Below are positions 1-11,088 of a stretch of DNA of 64,000 nt, piece by piece (position 1 is the first letter of the stretch; every line of letters begins with the position of its first letter). A program made the position numbers and the translations under genes. A model generated the notes under the pieces. It worked only from the letters and a program-made list of their open reading frames with translations. It searched no databases and was not told the DNA's origin. Source of the DNA: Halobacterium rubrum (GTDB taxonomy: Archaea; Halobacteriota; Halobacteria; Halobacteriales; Halobacteriaceae); NCBI RefSeq assembly GCF_021729015.1, contig NZ_JAJQQZ010000001.1:124001-188000 (forward strand), given 5' to 3'.

Positions 1-23
1 GCCGACCGGCTGTCCGGTCGCGA

Positions 24-293
24 CTACACGCCCTCGACGCCCGACCGGTACTCGCGCAGCTCCGCGAGCGCGTGCTCGACTGTGTCGGCCGTATCGTCGT
101 CGACGCCCTCGCTCACGTCCGTGAGCACGTGCTCGATGCGTGCGAGTCGGCCGTGGTCGGGGCCGCGGTCCCGGGCGGCCAGCGCCGCCACGGCATCGGA
201 CTGTTCACGGAGTCGGTCGCCGGCGTCTCCGGACGCGCGCTCGGCGGCGTCGTCGAGCAGTTCCGCTGCGGTCGCGAGGTGGTCGCTGGGCAT
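24..293 (-). CDS. Small conserved haloarchaeal protein (DUF7553-like)
   Basis: An 89-residue acidic, Ala/Arg-rich, helical protein with no membrane segment and no cysteine. I chose the internal ATG at 293 (MPSDHLATAAELL) rather than the upstream start at 392, because the extra N-terminal stretch is Arg/Ser-rich and looks like read-through of non-coding DNA. The pattern of two long amphipathic helices resembles the haloarchaeal DUF7553 proteins, but this assignment is from memory and the function is unknown. It is divergent from uvrB and does not look part of an operon. Confidence 0.6.
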   Translation of the reverse strand: MPSDHLATAAELLDDAAERASGDAGDRLREQSDAVAALAARDRGPDHGRLARIEHVLTDVSEGVDDDTADTVEHALAELREYRSGVEGV

Positions 294-411
294 AGTCGAA
301 CGTCTGACCGCGAGGGACAAATAGCTACGCGAGCGCGAGCGCCGCCGCGGGCTGTTGGTCGAGTCTCGTCGGGCACGCGCTCCTCGGCTCACTCCGTTCG
401 CCGCTCCGCCT

Positions 412-436
412 CGTGCCCGCGCCGAGCGCGGGCACG
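412..436. repeat. Perfect GC-rich hairpin upstream of uvrB
   Basis: CGTGCCCGCGC (412-422) is followed by a 3-nt loop and its exact complement (426-436), giving an 11-bp stem. The heptamer GGGCACG or its complement recurs at about 371, 475 and 491, so the 240-bp gap between the small reverse gene and uvrB holds several short inverted repeats. No poly-T tract follows. Its role is unknown; it could shape the uvrB 5' region or be a degenerate intergenic repeat. Confidence 0.5.
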
Positions 437-531
437 CTGCTCGCGGCTCCCGCTGGTCACCGCTCGCTGTCCCGTGCCCTCCCTTCGGTCGGGCACGCTC
501 CTGAAGTACGCTGCGCCCCTACCCCGGCGCA

Positions 532-2604
<2,073 letters not shown>

Positions 2605-2710
2605 CGGGTCCGCCGGCTCAGGTGGTTGCGGTGGTGGCTCTCTCGCGGGCGTCTCAGTCGCTGCAACCAGTGGGGGCTTTGATACGGCTAGTTACCCGAA
2701 CAGGTGACAC

Positions 2711-3688
2711 ATGCCTGCAATCGAGACCGACGGCCTGACGAGGCGCTTCGGCGACCTCACGGCCGTCGACACCCTGGACCTCACAGTCGAGGACGGCGAG
2801 GTGTTCGGCTTCCTCGGGCCGAACGGCGCCGGCAAGTCCACGACCATCAACATGCTGCTGGGGTTCCTCAAGCCGACCGACGGCGCCGCGACGGTGCTGG
2901 GCCACGACGCCGCGGGCCAGTCCCGCGCGGTCCGCCAGCGCACCGGCCTGCTCCCGGAGGGATTCGAACTGTACGAGAACCTCACCGGCCGCGAGCACGT
3001 CGTCTCCGCAATCGACACGAAGAACGCCGACGACGACCCGGACCACCTCATCGAGCGCGTCGGCCTCGACCCCGAGGCCGCCCAGCGGCGCGCCGGCGGC
3101 TACTCGAAGGGGATGACCCAGCGGCTCGCGCTCGCCGTCGCGCTCGTCGGCGAGCCGGACCTCCTCATCCTCGACGAGCCGTCGTCCGGTCTCGACCCGA
3201 AGGGCGCCAAGCTCCTCCGGGAGATCGTCCGCGAGGAGGCCGACCGCGGCGCGACCGTCTTCTTCTCCAGTCACATCCTCGGGCAGGTCGAGCAGGTCTG
3301 CGACCGCGTCGGCATCATGAACCAGGGAGAGATGGTGGCCGTCGACACCATCGACGCGCTCCGCGACCAGATGGGCGCCGAGTCCCTCGTCGCGGCCGAG
3401 GTCGCAGCGAGCCCCGACCCGGACGCGGTCGCGGCGGTCGACGGCGTCCGCGAGGTCACCGTCGACGGCAATCACGTCGAAATCGCGTGCACGCAGCCCC
3501 GGGCGAAGATGCCGGCGCTGCGCGCGCTCGACGACGCGGCCACCGTCACCGACATCGCCGTCGAGGACGCCGACCTCGAGGCGCTGTTCGAGCGGTACAC
3601 CGGCGACGACCCGGGCGACGGCAGCGGCGCAGAGGAGGCCGAAAAAGCGCCCGAGTCCGCCGCGACAGCCGGAGGTGAGGACGTGTGA
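2711..3688 (+). CDS. ABC transporter ATP-binding protein (ABC-2 type exporter)
   Basis: A cytoplasmic ATPase of 325 residues for an ABC-2 type exporter. Visible motifs are Walker A GPNGAGKST (about residues 37-45), a diverged signature YSKGMTQRLALA, Walker B LLILDEPSSGLDP and a switch histidine in FFSSHILGQVEQVCDRVG. The C-terminal 100 residues are a substrate-unspecific extension. GGTGA just upstream (2703-2707) is a good ribosome binding site for the ATG at 2711. The stop overlaps the GTG start of the permease by 4 nt, so the two are translationally coupled. It closely resembles the ATPase at 13286, suggesting duplicated exporters. The substrate is unknown; related pairs are often labelled NosF/NosY, Cu-processing or antibiotic exporters without proof. 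Confidence 0.93.
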   Translation: MPAIETDGLTRRFGDLTAVDTLDLTVEDGEVFGFLGPNGAGKSTTINMLLGFLKPTDGAATVLGHDAAGQSRAVRQRTGLLPEGFELYENLTGREHVVSAIDTKNADDDPDHLIERVGLDPEAAQRRAGGYSKGMTQRLALAVALVGEPDLLILDEPSSGLDPKGAKLLREIVREEADRGATVFFSSHILGQVEQVCDRVGIMNQGEMVAVDTIDALRDQMGAESLVAAEVAASPDPDAVAAVDGVREVTVDGNHVEIACTQPRAKMPALRALDDAATVTDIAVEDADLEALFERYTGDDPGDGSGAEEAEKAPESAATAGGEDV

Positions 3689-4539
3689 GCCTGCTGACGG
3701 TCGCCCGCGACGACTTCACGAACGCCCGCCGGTCGTACGCCGTCCTCGGCGTCGTCGGCGTGCTCACGAGCATCGTCGCGCTCATCTTCGTCTCCGAGAT
3801 CGGCGTCTACGACGACCCCTTCCGGACGCTGTTCGACGTCTCCTTCTTCCTGTTCCTCGTGTTCCCCATCGTGCTCGCGCCGCTGACGTACCTCGCCATC
3901 GCCGGCGACCGCGACGGCGGCGCCATCAAGTACGCGATGGGGCTGCCGAACTCGCGGGCCGAGTACGTCTTCGGGAAACTGCTGTCCCGGCTCGGCGTCA
4001 CGCTGTTCGCAGTCCTGTTCGCCGTCGGCGTCGGGTTCCTCGTCGCGCTCGCGACGTTCGTGAACGCCCCCGACGTCGTCATGTTCGCGACGTTCGCGGG
4101 CGTCTCCCTGCTGTTCGCGTTCGCGTTCGTCGGCGTCTACGTCGGCATCTCCGCGGTGACAGCGAGCCGGTCTCGGGCGATGCTGGGGGTGTTCGGCGCG
4201 TACTTCGTGCTCGTGCCGTTCTGGTTCGGCTTCCTGCCCGTCATCTCGCTGACCGAACTCCTGCGGACGGCCGCCGACCTGCTCGGCGTCACGCTCTCCC
4301 AGAACACCGTCCAGTTCGTGCAGGCGCTCTCGCCGGCCACCGCCTACCTGTACAGCACCGAGGTCGTCTACCAGAGCGTCCTGCCGAGCGCGACCTATCA
4401 GAACATGACGGCGACGTTCACCGAGGTCCCCGACGAGATCTACCGCGAGTTCTGGTTCAACGCCGCGACGATGCTGGTCTGGGGCGCCGGGTCGATGCTC
4501 GTCGGCTACCTCTCCTTCCGCCGGTCGGAGCTCGGCTGA
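3685..4539 (+). CDS. ABC-2 type transporter permease
   Basis: A 284-residue integral membrane protein with about six hydrophobic segments, the first near residues 18-40. The N-terminal MSLLTVARDDFTNARRS is typical of NosY-like ABC-2 permeases. The GTG start lies inside the stop region of the ATPase gene (GTGA overlap), so it is the membrane half of that exporter. The substrate cannot be told from sequence. Confidence 0.9.
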   Translation: MSLLTVARDDFTNARRSYAVLGVVGVLTSIVALIFVSEIGVYDDPFRTLFDVSFFLFLVFPIVLAPLTYLAIAGDRDGGAIKYAMGLPNSRAEYVFGKLLSRLGVTLFAVLFAVGVGFLVALATFVNAPDVVMFATFAGVSLLFAFAFVGVYVGISAVTASRSRAMLGVFGAYFVLVPFWFGFLPVISLTELLRTAADLLGVTLSQNTVQFVQALSPATAYLYSTEVVYQSVLPSATYQNMTATFTEVPDEIYREFWFNAATMLVWGAGSMLVGYLSFRRSELG

Positions 4540-4641
4540 CCGGCCTGCGGCCCGCTCGCCGGTTTCTGCGGCAGTGTTCGCCGCTTCGCTCGTCGAAGAA
4601 ATCAACGCTTTTCAGGCCTCGACTAATTAGCCGGCGGCACT

Positions 4642-4722
4642 ATGTCGACTGTCGCCGCGACCGAGCGTAGCCGCCCTGGACACCCGATTCAGCCGCCCAC
4701 AGCGGAGGGGTCCGCGGCGTGA
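4642..4722 (+). CDS. 26-residue leader ORF overlapping the TSUP permease start
   Basis: ATG at 4642 opens a 26-codon frame (MSTVAATERSRPGHPIQP...) ending in a TGA that overlaps the GTG start of the permease gene by 4 nt (GTGA). An AT-rich stretch (CTTTTCA at 4609-4615) lies about 27-30 bp before the ATG, which would suit a leaderless transcript beginning at this ORF. The 4-nt overlap is the arrangement seen between translationally coupled genes. The product has no recognisable domain. It could be a regulatory leader peptide, a real microprotein, or the true N-terminus of the permease lost by a frameshift. Confidence 0.5.
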   Translation: MSTVAATERSRPGHPIQPPTAEGSAA

Positions 4723-5816
4723 CCGACCCCGGCGCTCCCTCCAGCCGAGAACGAGCGACGAAGCTCTTCCTGAAGTACCAGCACGTCTTCGTGTTCCTGG
4801 CGCCCGCCGTCTTCGTCGTCGGCGTCTTCTTCGGGCCGCTGGCGCCCGCCGACCCGGCGCCGGGCTACTGGACGAACTACTGGTGGCTGTTCCCCGTGTT
4901 CCTCACGGGTGCGACCATCGTGAACACCGTCGGCATCAGCGGGTCGGCGCTGTTCGTGCCGTTCCTCATCTTCGTGTTCCCGCTGTTCGCGGAGCCACTG
5001 GAAGCCGAGACGCTCGTGAAGATCGGACTCATCAGCGAGTCCTTCGGCCTCTCCAGTTCCTCCATCGCGTTCGTCCAGTACGGGCTCGTCGACCGGAAGC
5101 TCGCGCTGTCGCTGGTCGCCGGCGGGCTGCCGTTCGTCGTCGGCGGCGCGCTGCTGTCGTTCGTCATCCCCGAGCCCGTGTTCCACGCGTTGCTCGGTAT
5201 CGCACTGCTCGCGGCGTCCTATCTCCTCTTCAGGGCCGACCTCGGGCACGGCGACACCGCCGACAGCGACAACGACCAGCCGACGGCGGCCGCCGACGGC
5301 GGCTCGAACCTCCCGGACGACCCCGGCAAGCTCGGACCGGCCGGCGTGCGCGTCGACGACGACGGCGCCGTCACGCGCGTCGACCGCGACGGCGACACCT
5401 ACGAGTACGACCGCGGCGGCTACCTCCGGCGGTTCGCGAACTACAGCGTCGGCGGCACCTTCCAGGGACTGGCCGGGTTCGGCATCGGCGAACTCGGCAT
5501 CATCTCGATGCTGTCCTCGAAGATTCCCGTGCGGGTCGCCATCGGCACGAACCACATCGTCGTCGCGAGCACCGCCATCATCGCGTCGCTCGTCCACGTC
5601 TTCGGTGGCGGGCTGGTCGGCGCCGGGCACTCGATGGACCTCACGACGACGCCGTGGAACATGGTCGTGTGGACGGTGCCGGCGACCGTCACCGGCGGTC
5701 AGGTCGCGCCGTACGTCTCCGCCGCGCTGGACACGGAAACCATCAAACAGGGCGTCGGTGGACTGTTCGCCATCATCGCGACGGCGCTGTTCCTGATGGC
5801 CACGGGGGGAATCTGA
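4719..5816 (+). CDS. Sulfite exporter TauE/SafE (TSUP) family permease
   Basis: A 365-residue membrane protein with two repeats of hydrophobic helices separated by a soluble acidic loop (about residues 180-240). The first half contains GLSSSSIAFVQYGLVDRKLAL, the second GLAGFGIGELGIISML, matching the duplicated TSUP fold. Family members move sulfite, organosulfonates or other small anions across the membrane; the substrate here is unknown. GTG at 4719 is favoured because it overlaps the preceding 26-codon ORF and because the protein then has the usual cytoplasmic N-terminus. A universal stress protein gene begins 2 nt after its stop, so the two are probably co-transcribed. Confidence 0.9.
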   Translation: MTDPGAPSSRERATKLFLKYQHVFVFLAPAVFVVGVFFGPLAPADPAPGYWTNYWWLFPVFLTGATIVNTVGISGSALFVPFLIFVFPLFAEPLEAETLVKIGLISESFGLSSSSIAFVQYGLVDRKLALSLVAGGLPFVVGGALLSFVIPEPVFHALLGIALLAASYLLFRADLGHGDTADSDNDQPTAAADGGSNLPDDPGKLGPAGVRVDDDGAVTRVDRDGDTYEYDRGGYLRRFANYSVGGTFQGLAGFGIGELGIISMLSSKIPVRVAIGTNHIVVASTAIIASLVHVFGGGLVGAGHSMDLTTTPWNMVVWTVPATVTGGQVAPYVSAALDTETIKQGVGGLFAIIATALFLMATGGI

Positions 5817-5817
5817 C

Positions 5818-6279
5818 GTGTACGAGACGATTCTCCTCCCGACCGACGGCAGCGAGGGAACGGCGGCCGCGGCCGAGCACGCCGCGACCGTCGCGGCGGC
5901 GTTCGACGCGACCGTCCACGTCGTCTCGGTGGCCGACGAACGCAACCGCTTCGAGTCGCCGAGCGCCGGGCTCGCCGGCGAGGCGTGGGCGGAACGCGAG
6001 CACGAGCGCGCCGAGACCGCGGCGCGCGAGACGGCAGCCGCGCTCCCCGATGATGTCCCCACCGAAACGGCTGTCGTCGAGGGCATCCCTCACGAGGCCA
6101 TCGTGGAGTACGCCGACGACGCCGGCGTCGACGTGGTCGTGATGGGCACCCACGGCCGCACGGGGCTGGACCACTACCTCGTCGGGAGCGTCGCGGAGAA
6201 GGTCGTTCGCACGTCGCCCGCCCCGGTGTTGACGGTGGGTCTGGACGACGACCCGGCGGACGGGACGGACGGCGAGTAA
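5818..6279 (+). CDS. Universal stress protein (UspA family)
   Basis: A 153-residue single-domain UspA protein. It starts with the beta strand YETILLPTDGSEG, and the ATP-binding signature GTHGRTGLDHYLVGS sits near residues 108-122. The GTG at 5818 is one base after the permease stop, implying a shared transcript. Haloarchaeal Usp genes are often fused or coupled to transporters and are thought to sense nucleotide or stress state; a regulatory link to the TSUP permease is inference. Confidence 0.92.
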   Translation: MYETILLPTDGSEGTAAAAEHAATVAAAFDATVHVVSVADERNRFESPSAGLAGEAWAEREHERAETAARETAAALPDDVPTETAVVEGIPHEAIVEYADDAGVDVVVMGTHGRTGLDHYLVGSVAEKVVRTSPAPVLTVGLDDDPADGTDGE

Positions 6280-6288
6280 CTGTCGGCG

Positions 6289-6465
6289 CTACTGCTCGTA
6301 CAGTTCGGCCTGCTGGTCGACGTAGCGGCCGGGCCACTCACGGACGTGGCGCTGCAGGCGAGCGACGACGCGGGAGAACGGGCGTGCGAGACGCCAGCCG
6401 AGGCTCTCGTCGGACCGTCCGCCGTCGCCGTCGATGCGGCCGCGAGACCCGCCGTCGTAACTCAT
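6289..6465 (-). CDS. Small hypothetical protein, 58 residues
   Basis: A short protein with an N-terminal Gly/Asp/Ser-rich stretch and a basic, aromatic C-terminal half (WRLARPFSRVVARLQRHVREWPGRYVDQQAELYEQ region). ATG at 6465 is chosen because a clear TATA-like sequence (TATTTATTGG on the reverse strand, 6491-6500) lies about 27-30 bp upstream, the spacing of a leaderless haloarchaeal promoter. The function is unknown. Confidence 0.6.
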   Translation of the reverse strand: MSYDGGSRGRIDGDGGRSDESLGWRLARPFSRVVARLQRHVREWPGRYVDQQAELYEQ

Positions 6466-6490
6466 TACACGTGGGCATACGCCACCCCTG

Positions 6491-6500
6491 CCAATAAATA
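6491..6500 (-). promoter_or_regulatory. TATA-like box for the 58-residue gene
   Basis: TATTTATTGG on the reverse strand is AT-rich within a GC-rich region and is centred about 30 bp before the ATG at 6465, consistent with a leaderless archaeal promoter. Confidence 0.55.
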
Positions 6501-6543
6501 TCATGGTCGTTCCTGCAGGCTGGGGCGGCGTGCGCTCCGCGAC

Positions 6544-8373
6544 CTACAGCCGGCTCGCGATGGTCTCGGCGGTCGCCTCGCCGACGCCGTCGACGTCCCG
6601 GAGGTCGTCGACGGAGGCCTGCCGGACGCTCTCCACGCTCCCGAACCGGCGCAGCAGCCGCTTCCGGAGCTCCGGCCCGACGCCCTCGACGCCGTCCAGC
6701 GCCGTCGACACGTCGTCCCGCAGCGTCTGGTGGTACGCGACCGCGAACCGGTGGGCTTCGTCGCGCACGCGCTGCAGGACGTGCAACTGTGGCGCGTCGT
6801 CGTCCCAGTCGTACGTGCGGTCGGGCGTCACCACGACCTCCTCGTCTTTCGCGAGCGCGACCACCGCCTCCGGACCGTCCCAGCCAGTCGCCTCGACGGC
6901 GTCCAGCGCGGCGTCCAGCTGGCCTCGTCCGCCGTCTATCAGGAGGAGATCGGGGTCCGGACGGTCGTCTCTCCCGTCGACGGCGCGCTCGGCGCGCCAC
7001 CGCACCAGCCGGCGCATGTTCGCGTAGTCGTCGTTCTCGTCGTCGAGTTTCTTCCGGCGGTAGTCGGCCGTCTCCGCGCTCCCGTCCACGAAGCAGACGT
7101 CGCTGCCGACGACCGCCTTCCCCTGCGCGTGGCTCACGTCGAACCCCTCGATGCGCTCGGGCCGCGGGACGCCCAGTGTGTCCGCGAGCGCGCCGAGCTC
7201 GTCCTCGCCGCCGGACCGCCGGTGAGCGTTCTTCAGCGCGAGGTCCACCAGCGTCGCCTCACGGCCGGCGCCCGGTACTGTGACCTCCACGCCCGCCGCC
7301 TCCAGCCACGCCGCCACCTCGTCGTCGCCGTGGGGCTCCGGCAGCAGGATTCGGTCCGGCAGCTCGCGCTCGGCGTAGTACTGCGTGAGGAACGCCGCCA
7401 GCACGGCAGCCACGCGGTCCTCTCCCTCGGGCGCGTCCAGCCGGTGCTGGTCCCGCTCGACGAGCTGGCCGTACTCGGCGTGCAACCGCGCCACGGTCGC
7501 CGAGTCCCCCTCCACGGCGACGCCGAGGACGTCCGTCGTCGCGGCGCCATCGTCCTCGTCGCCAGCGGCGACCGCCGCGCCCGCGCCGTCGTGGAACCCC
7601 TCGACGACGGCCAGCCGGTCCCGGAGATTCGCCGCGCGCTCGAACTCCTGGGCCTGGGCGGCCTGCTCCATCTCGCGGCGAACCGGGTCCGCGAGCGCAC
7701 CCGTCTCCCCCTCGAAGAACCGCCGCGCGCTCTCCACGTCCGCCCGGTACTGCTCGGCGCCTATCTCGCCCGTGCAGGGCGCCGTGCACAGCCCCATCTC
7801 GTAGTCGAGACACGGCCGGTCACGGTTCCGGTACTTGTGTTCGGAGCACCCCCGGAGGCCGTACACCTCCCGAATCGCCTTCAGGACCGTCTCCACGCGG
7901 CCCTTGTCGGTGTACGGCCCGAAGGCCACCGCACCCGGGTCCGGGTCGCGGGTCACCTCGATGCGGGGCGCGTCGTGGTCCGTGAACTGCACCAGCGGGT
8001 AGGACTTGTCGTCTTTCAGGCGGACGTTGTACCGCGGCTGGTGGCGCTTCACGAGGTTCGCCTCCAGCAACAGCGCCTGCGTCTCGGTATCCGTCACCGC
8101 GAACGCGAGGTCGTCCGCGCGCTCGACCATCCGCGCGATGCGCTCGCTTCGCGCGTCCGCGTACGACCGCACCCGGTCCCGGATGTCCACGGCCTTCCCG
8201 ACGTAGAGGACGGTGCCGTCGCCGCCCCGCAGGTCGCTCTCGCTGCCCGCGTCGCTGGCAGCTTCGCCGCTCGCGCGTTCGTCGTCGCTGCGCGCCGACC
8301 GCTCCACGAACTGGTAGACGCCGGGCTCCGCCGGCAGGTCGCTGGCTCGCCCCCTGACCTCGTCGGCGTCCAT
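6544..8373 (-). CDS. uvrC: Excinuclease ABC subunit C (UvrC)
   Basis: UvrC makes both incisions in nucleotide excision repair. The 609-residue protein has an N-terminal GIY-YIG nuclease (PGVYQF... then [17 protein letters not shown]). This domain is interrupted by an acidic insert of about 28 residues between the two halves of the motif, a haloarchaeal trait. A UVR segment ([21 protein letters not shown]) lies near residues 215-240 and the RNase H-like nuclease ([19 protein letters not shown]) near 410. Two helix-hairpin-helix motifs end the protein ([16 protein letters not shown] and [17 protein letters not shown]). The reading frame is intact. It shares the neighbourhood with uvrB but lies on the opposite strand, so it is separately transcribed. 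Confidence 0.97.
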   Translation of the reverse strand: MDADEVRGRASDLPAEPGVYQFVERSARSDDERASGEAASDAGSESDLRGGDGTVLYVGKAVDIRDRVRSYADARSERIARMVERADDLAFAVTDTETQALLLEANLVKRHQPRYNVRLKDDKSYPLVQFTDHDAPRIEVTRDPDPGAVAFGPYTDKGRVETVLKAIREVYGLRGCSEHKYRNRDRPCLDYEMGLCTAPCTGEIGAEQYRADVESARRFFEGETGALADPVRREMEQAAQAQEFERAANLRDRLAVVEGFHDGAGAAVAAGDEDDGAATTDVLGVAVEGDSATVARLHAEYGQLVERDQHRLDAPEGEDRVAAVLAAFLTQYYAERELPDRILLPEPHGDDEVAAWLEAAGVEVTVPGAGREATLVDLALKNAHRRSGGEDELGALADTLGVPRPERIEGFDVSHAQGKAVVGSDVCFVDGSAETADYRRKKLDDENDDYANMRRLVRWRAERAVDGRDDRPDPDLLLIDGGRGQLDAALDAVEATGWDGPEAVVALAKDEEVVVTPDRTYDWDDDAPQLHVLQRVRDEAHRFAVAYHQTLRDDVSTALDGVEGVGPELRKRLLRRFGSVESVRQASVDDLRDVDGVGEATAETIASRL

Positions 8374-8482
8374 CGCGTCGACGTAGGTGCGTCCCGGCTT
8401 TCAACCACGCGGTCGCCGCCGCCGTCGCTGGCGCTGCGAACCGTCGCCACCCTTACGAGCGCTCCCGGAGTTTCATCGGCCG

Positions 8483-9175
8483 ATGACCTCCGCTCCCACC
8501 CCGAACCCCGACACAGCCGACTCGTCGCCGTCGTCGTCGTCGCTGTTCTACGACACGTGGCTGGACTACCTCCTCGTGGCGTTGCTCGCCGTCGAGGGCG
8601 TCGTCGGCGCGTGGCTCGGCGTCCTCCTCGCCGGACGCGTCGACCGGTCGCTCGCCGACGACGTCGCCGCCGAGTTCCTCGCGGACCCCGAGGCGGCGTC
8701 GTTTCCGCTGTCGGAACCCGAACTCGCCGACACCCTCTACACGCTGCTCACGTGGGTGAGCGGCGCCCTCGTCGGCGCCGGCGTCCTCACCGTGCTCGTC
8801 GCCGTCCTGTTCTACCGGTACCGCGGCGACGTCCGCGACCGGCTCGCCGACGGGCGGCGACCGCCGCGGTGGCACGCGCCCCTCCTCGGCGGCCTGCTCG
8901 CGACCGCACTGGTGTTCGTTCCGCCGGCCCCACAGGCCCTCGGCGGCGCCGTCGCGGGCTACGTCTCCGACCGCAGCGCCACCGTCGACGGCGCGCTCGC
9001 CGGCCTCGTGTTCGGCGCGCCCGCCTACCTCCTCTGGCTGGCCGTGCTGGCCGCCGCGGTCGTCGCCGGCGTCCCGGCGCTCGCCGGCATCGCCGCCATC
9101 GCGATGGCGCTGTACCTCGCCTTCGACGTCGTGCTGTCTGCGGTCGGGGGACTGGTCGGCGGGTTGCTGTCCTGA
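8483..9175 (+). CDS. Multi-pass membrane protein of unknown function
   Basis: A 230-residue protein with a Ser/Pro-rich N-terminus and about five hydrophobic segments, the first at residues 25-50 (LLVALLAVEGVVGAWLGVLLA region). ATG at 8483 follows CGGCCG and avoids a long Arg-rich extension that would arise from an upstream start. Similar unnamed membrane proteins are common in haloarchaea; I cannot assign a function. It stands alone between uvrC (divergent) and the etf operon. Confidence 0.8.
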   Translation: MTSAPTPNPDTADSSPSSSSLFYDTWLDYLLVALLAVEGVVGAWLGVLLAGRVDRSLADDVAAEFLADPEAASFPLSEPELADTLYTLLTWVSGALVGAGVLTVLVAVLFYRYRGDVRDRLADGRRPPRWHAPLLGGLLATALVFVPPAPQALGGAVAGYVSDRSATVDGALAGLVFGAPAYLLWLAVLAAAVVAGVPALAGIAAIAMALYLAFDVVLSAVGGLVGGLLS

Positions 9176-9267
9176 CGCGGCGATTCTCGGAATCTTAGAA
9201 CGTGTATCAGCTTTTCTGTGGGTGTTCGGGGTAGGTTCACGTGGAGCGCTGCCTGCCAGCGCGCCCA

Positions 9268-9273
9268 GGAGGG
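9268..9273 (+). promoter_or_regulatory. Shine-Dalgarno site fixing the etfB start
   Basis: GGAGGG lies 7 nt before the GTG at 9281. It supports that codon as the etfB start over a possible start at 9218, which would add 21 residues unlike the family. Confidence 0.75.
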
Positions 9274-9280
9274 ACCCACA

Positions 9281-10075
9281 GTGACAGTAGACGCCGACTG
9301 GACCATCGTCGTCCCCGTCAAGCAGGTGCCCGACGCGGACGACGTCACGATCGACCCCGAGACCGGGACGCTGAACAGGTCGGACGCGCCCGCGGTGCTG
9401 AACGCCCCCGACTACAACGCCGTGGAGGCCGCGCTCTCGCTGCGGGAGCGCGCCGGCGGCGAGGTTGTCGCGGTGACGATGGGGCCGCCGTTCGCCCGGG
9501 CCGTCCTCGAGACAGCCGTCGCGCTCGGCGCCGACGACGCCGTGCTGTTGACCGACCGCGCGTTCGGCGGCAGCGACACGTGGCCGACGAGTCTCGCGCT
9601 CGCTCGCGCCGCCGACGAACTGGACGCCGACGTCGTCGTCTGCGGCGAGGAGTCGACGGACTCCTCGACGGGCCAGGTGCCGCCGGGCATCGCCGCGCAC
9701 AACGGCTGGGCGCAGCTCACGTACGCCGAAGAGCTCGAACCCCGGCCCGACGACGACGAGCTGGTCGCCGTCCGCGACGTGGAGGGCGGCCACGAGCGCG
9801 TCGCCGCCGAGACGCCCGTCGTCGTCGCCTTCGAGTACGGCGAGAACGAGCCGCGTGCGGCCGGCCTGCACCGGAAGATCTACGCCGAGACGGAGTTCGA
9901 GCCCGAGGAGTGGTCCGCCGAGGACCTCGGCATCAGCGAGCAGGTCGGGCTCGTGAACTCCCCGACGAAGGTCGGCGGGATGGACACCGCCGACCCCGTC
10001 GAACGCGAACAGGCGGTCGTCGACGACGTGGACGCGCTCTCCGACCGCATCACGGAGGTGACTGCCGATGACTGA
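9281..10075 (+). CDS. etfB: Electron transfer flavoprotein beta subunit (EtfB/FixA)
   Basis: EtfB (264 residues from GTG 9281) forms a heterodimer with EtfA. The N-terminus reads WTIVVPVKQVPDADDVTIDP, the usual start of the family, and the centre has GEESTDSSTGQVPPGIAAHNGWAQLTY, the nucleotide-binding loop. In FixAB/EtfAB complexes this subunit holds the bifurcating FAD or an AMP. It is the first gene of etfB-etfA-fixC-fixX. The stop overlaps etfA by 8 nt. The gene set points to an EtfABCX complex that passes electrons to the quinone pool and to ferredoxin; whether it bifurcates here is inference. Confidence 0.95.
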   Translation: MTVDADWTIVVPVKQVPDADDVTIDPETGTLNRSDAPAVLNAPDYNAVEAALSLRERAGGEVVAVTMGPPFARAVLETAVALGADDAVLLTDRAFGGSDTWPTSLALARAADELDADVVVCGEESTDSSTGQVPPGIAAHNGWAQLTYAEELEPRPDDDELVAVRDVEGGHERVAAETPVVVAFEYGENEPRAAGLHRKIYAETEFEPEEWSAEDLGISEQVGLVNSPTKVGGMDTADPVEREQAVVDDVDALSDRITEVTADD

Positions 10076-11078
10076 CGACGACACCGTCCACGAGGACGTC
10101 TGGGTGTTCGTCGAGGAGCACGGCGGCGACGTCGCCGGGGTCTCCTGGGAGCTGCTCGCGAAGGGCCGCGAGCTCGCAGACGAGACCGGCGAGGACCTCG
10201 TCGCGCTCGTCGTCGGCGAGGGCGTCGACGACGTCGGCGCCGAGGCCGTCGAGCGGGGCGCCGACCGCGCGCTCGTCGCCGACGACCCCGTGTTCGAGCC
10301 GTACCGCGCCGGCCCGTACGGCGACCAGTTCCGGGCGCTGGTCGAGGAGCGCCGGCCGTCCATCGTGCTCATCGGCGGAACGACCACCGGTCGGGACTTC
10401 GCCGGCCGGGTCGCGGTGCCCGCCGACGCCGGCCTCACCGCCGACTGCACCGAACTGGACGTCGACGACGAGGGGCTGTTGCTCGCCCGCCGGCCGACGT
10501 TCGGCGGGGACGCGATGGCGACCATCAAGTGCCCCGACCACCGGCCGCAGATGGCGACCGTGCGGGCCGGCGTCTTCGACGCCGCCGAGCGCGACCCGGA
10601 CCGAGACGGCGACGTCGAAGCCGTCGACGTGGTCGTCGAGGCAGACGACGCGCTCTCTCGCGTCCTCGAACGCGAGGTCGGCGACGTGGCGGACATCACG
10701 GACGCCGACGTCGTGGTCGCGGGCGGCGGCGGCACGGAGGGCGACTTCGCGCCCGTCGAGGCGCTGGCGGACGCCCTCGACGGCGAGGTTGCGGCGTCCC
10801 GGAAGGCCGTCGACGAGGGCTGGGTCGAACCCGCCCGGCAGGTCGGCCAGACCGGAAAGACGGTGCGGCCGGACCTCTACGTGGCGGCCGGCATCAGCGG
10901 CGCCGTCCAGCACGTCGAGGGCATGAACGACGCCGAGACGGTCGTCGCCGTCAACACCGACCCGAACGCGCCCATCTTCGAGCACGCCGACTACGGCATC
11001 GTCGGGGACCTCCACGAGGTTCTCCCAGAACTGACCGACCGACTCGGGGGCCGAAGCCCCCCGGAACCCACTGCCTGA
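10068..11078 (+). CDS. etfA: Electron transfer flavoprotein alpha subunit (EtfA/FixB)
   Basis: A 336-residue EtfA with an N-terminal domain (VWVFVEEHGGDVAGVSWELL) and the conserved C-terminal FAD-binding domain. The latter includes GQTGKTVRPDLYVAAGISG and AVNTDPNAPIFEHADYGIVGDL. The start overlaps the end of etfB and fixC begins 10 nt after the stop. It carries electrons from EtfB to FixC. Confidence 0.95.
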   Translation: MTDDDTVHEDVWVFVEEHGGDVAGVSWELLAKGRELADETGEDLVALVVGEGVDDVGAEAVERGADRALVADDPVFEPYRAGPYGDQFRALVEERRPSIVLIGGTTTGRDFAGRVAVPADAGLTADCTELDVDDEGLLLARRPTFGGDAMATIKCPDHRPQMATVRAGVFDAAERDPDRDGDVEAVDVVVEADDALSRVLEREVGDVADITDADVVVAGGGGTEGDFAPVEALADALDGEVAASRKAVDEGWVEPARQVGQTGKTVRPDLYVAAGISGAVQHVEGMNDAETVVAVNTDPNAPIFEHADYGIVGDLHEVLPELTDRLGGRSPPEPTA

Positions 11079-11088
11079 GGTGACACAC

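Noticed and set aside
6346-9198. 950-codon plus-strand frame across uvrC
   Set aside because: Antisense to uvrC and the membrane protein region; composition is an antisense artefact with no domain.
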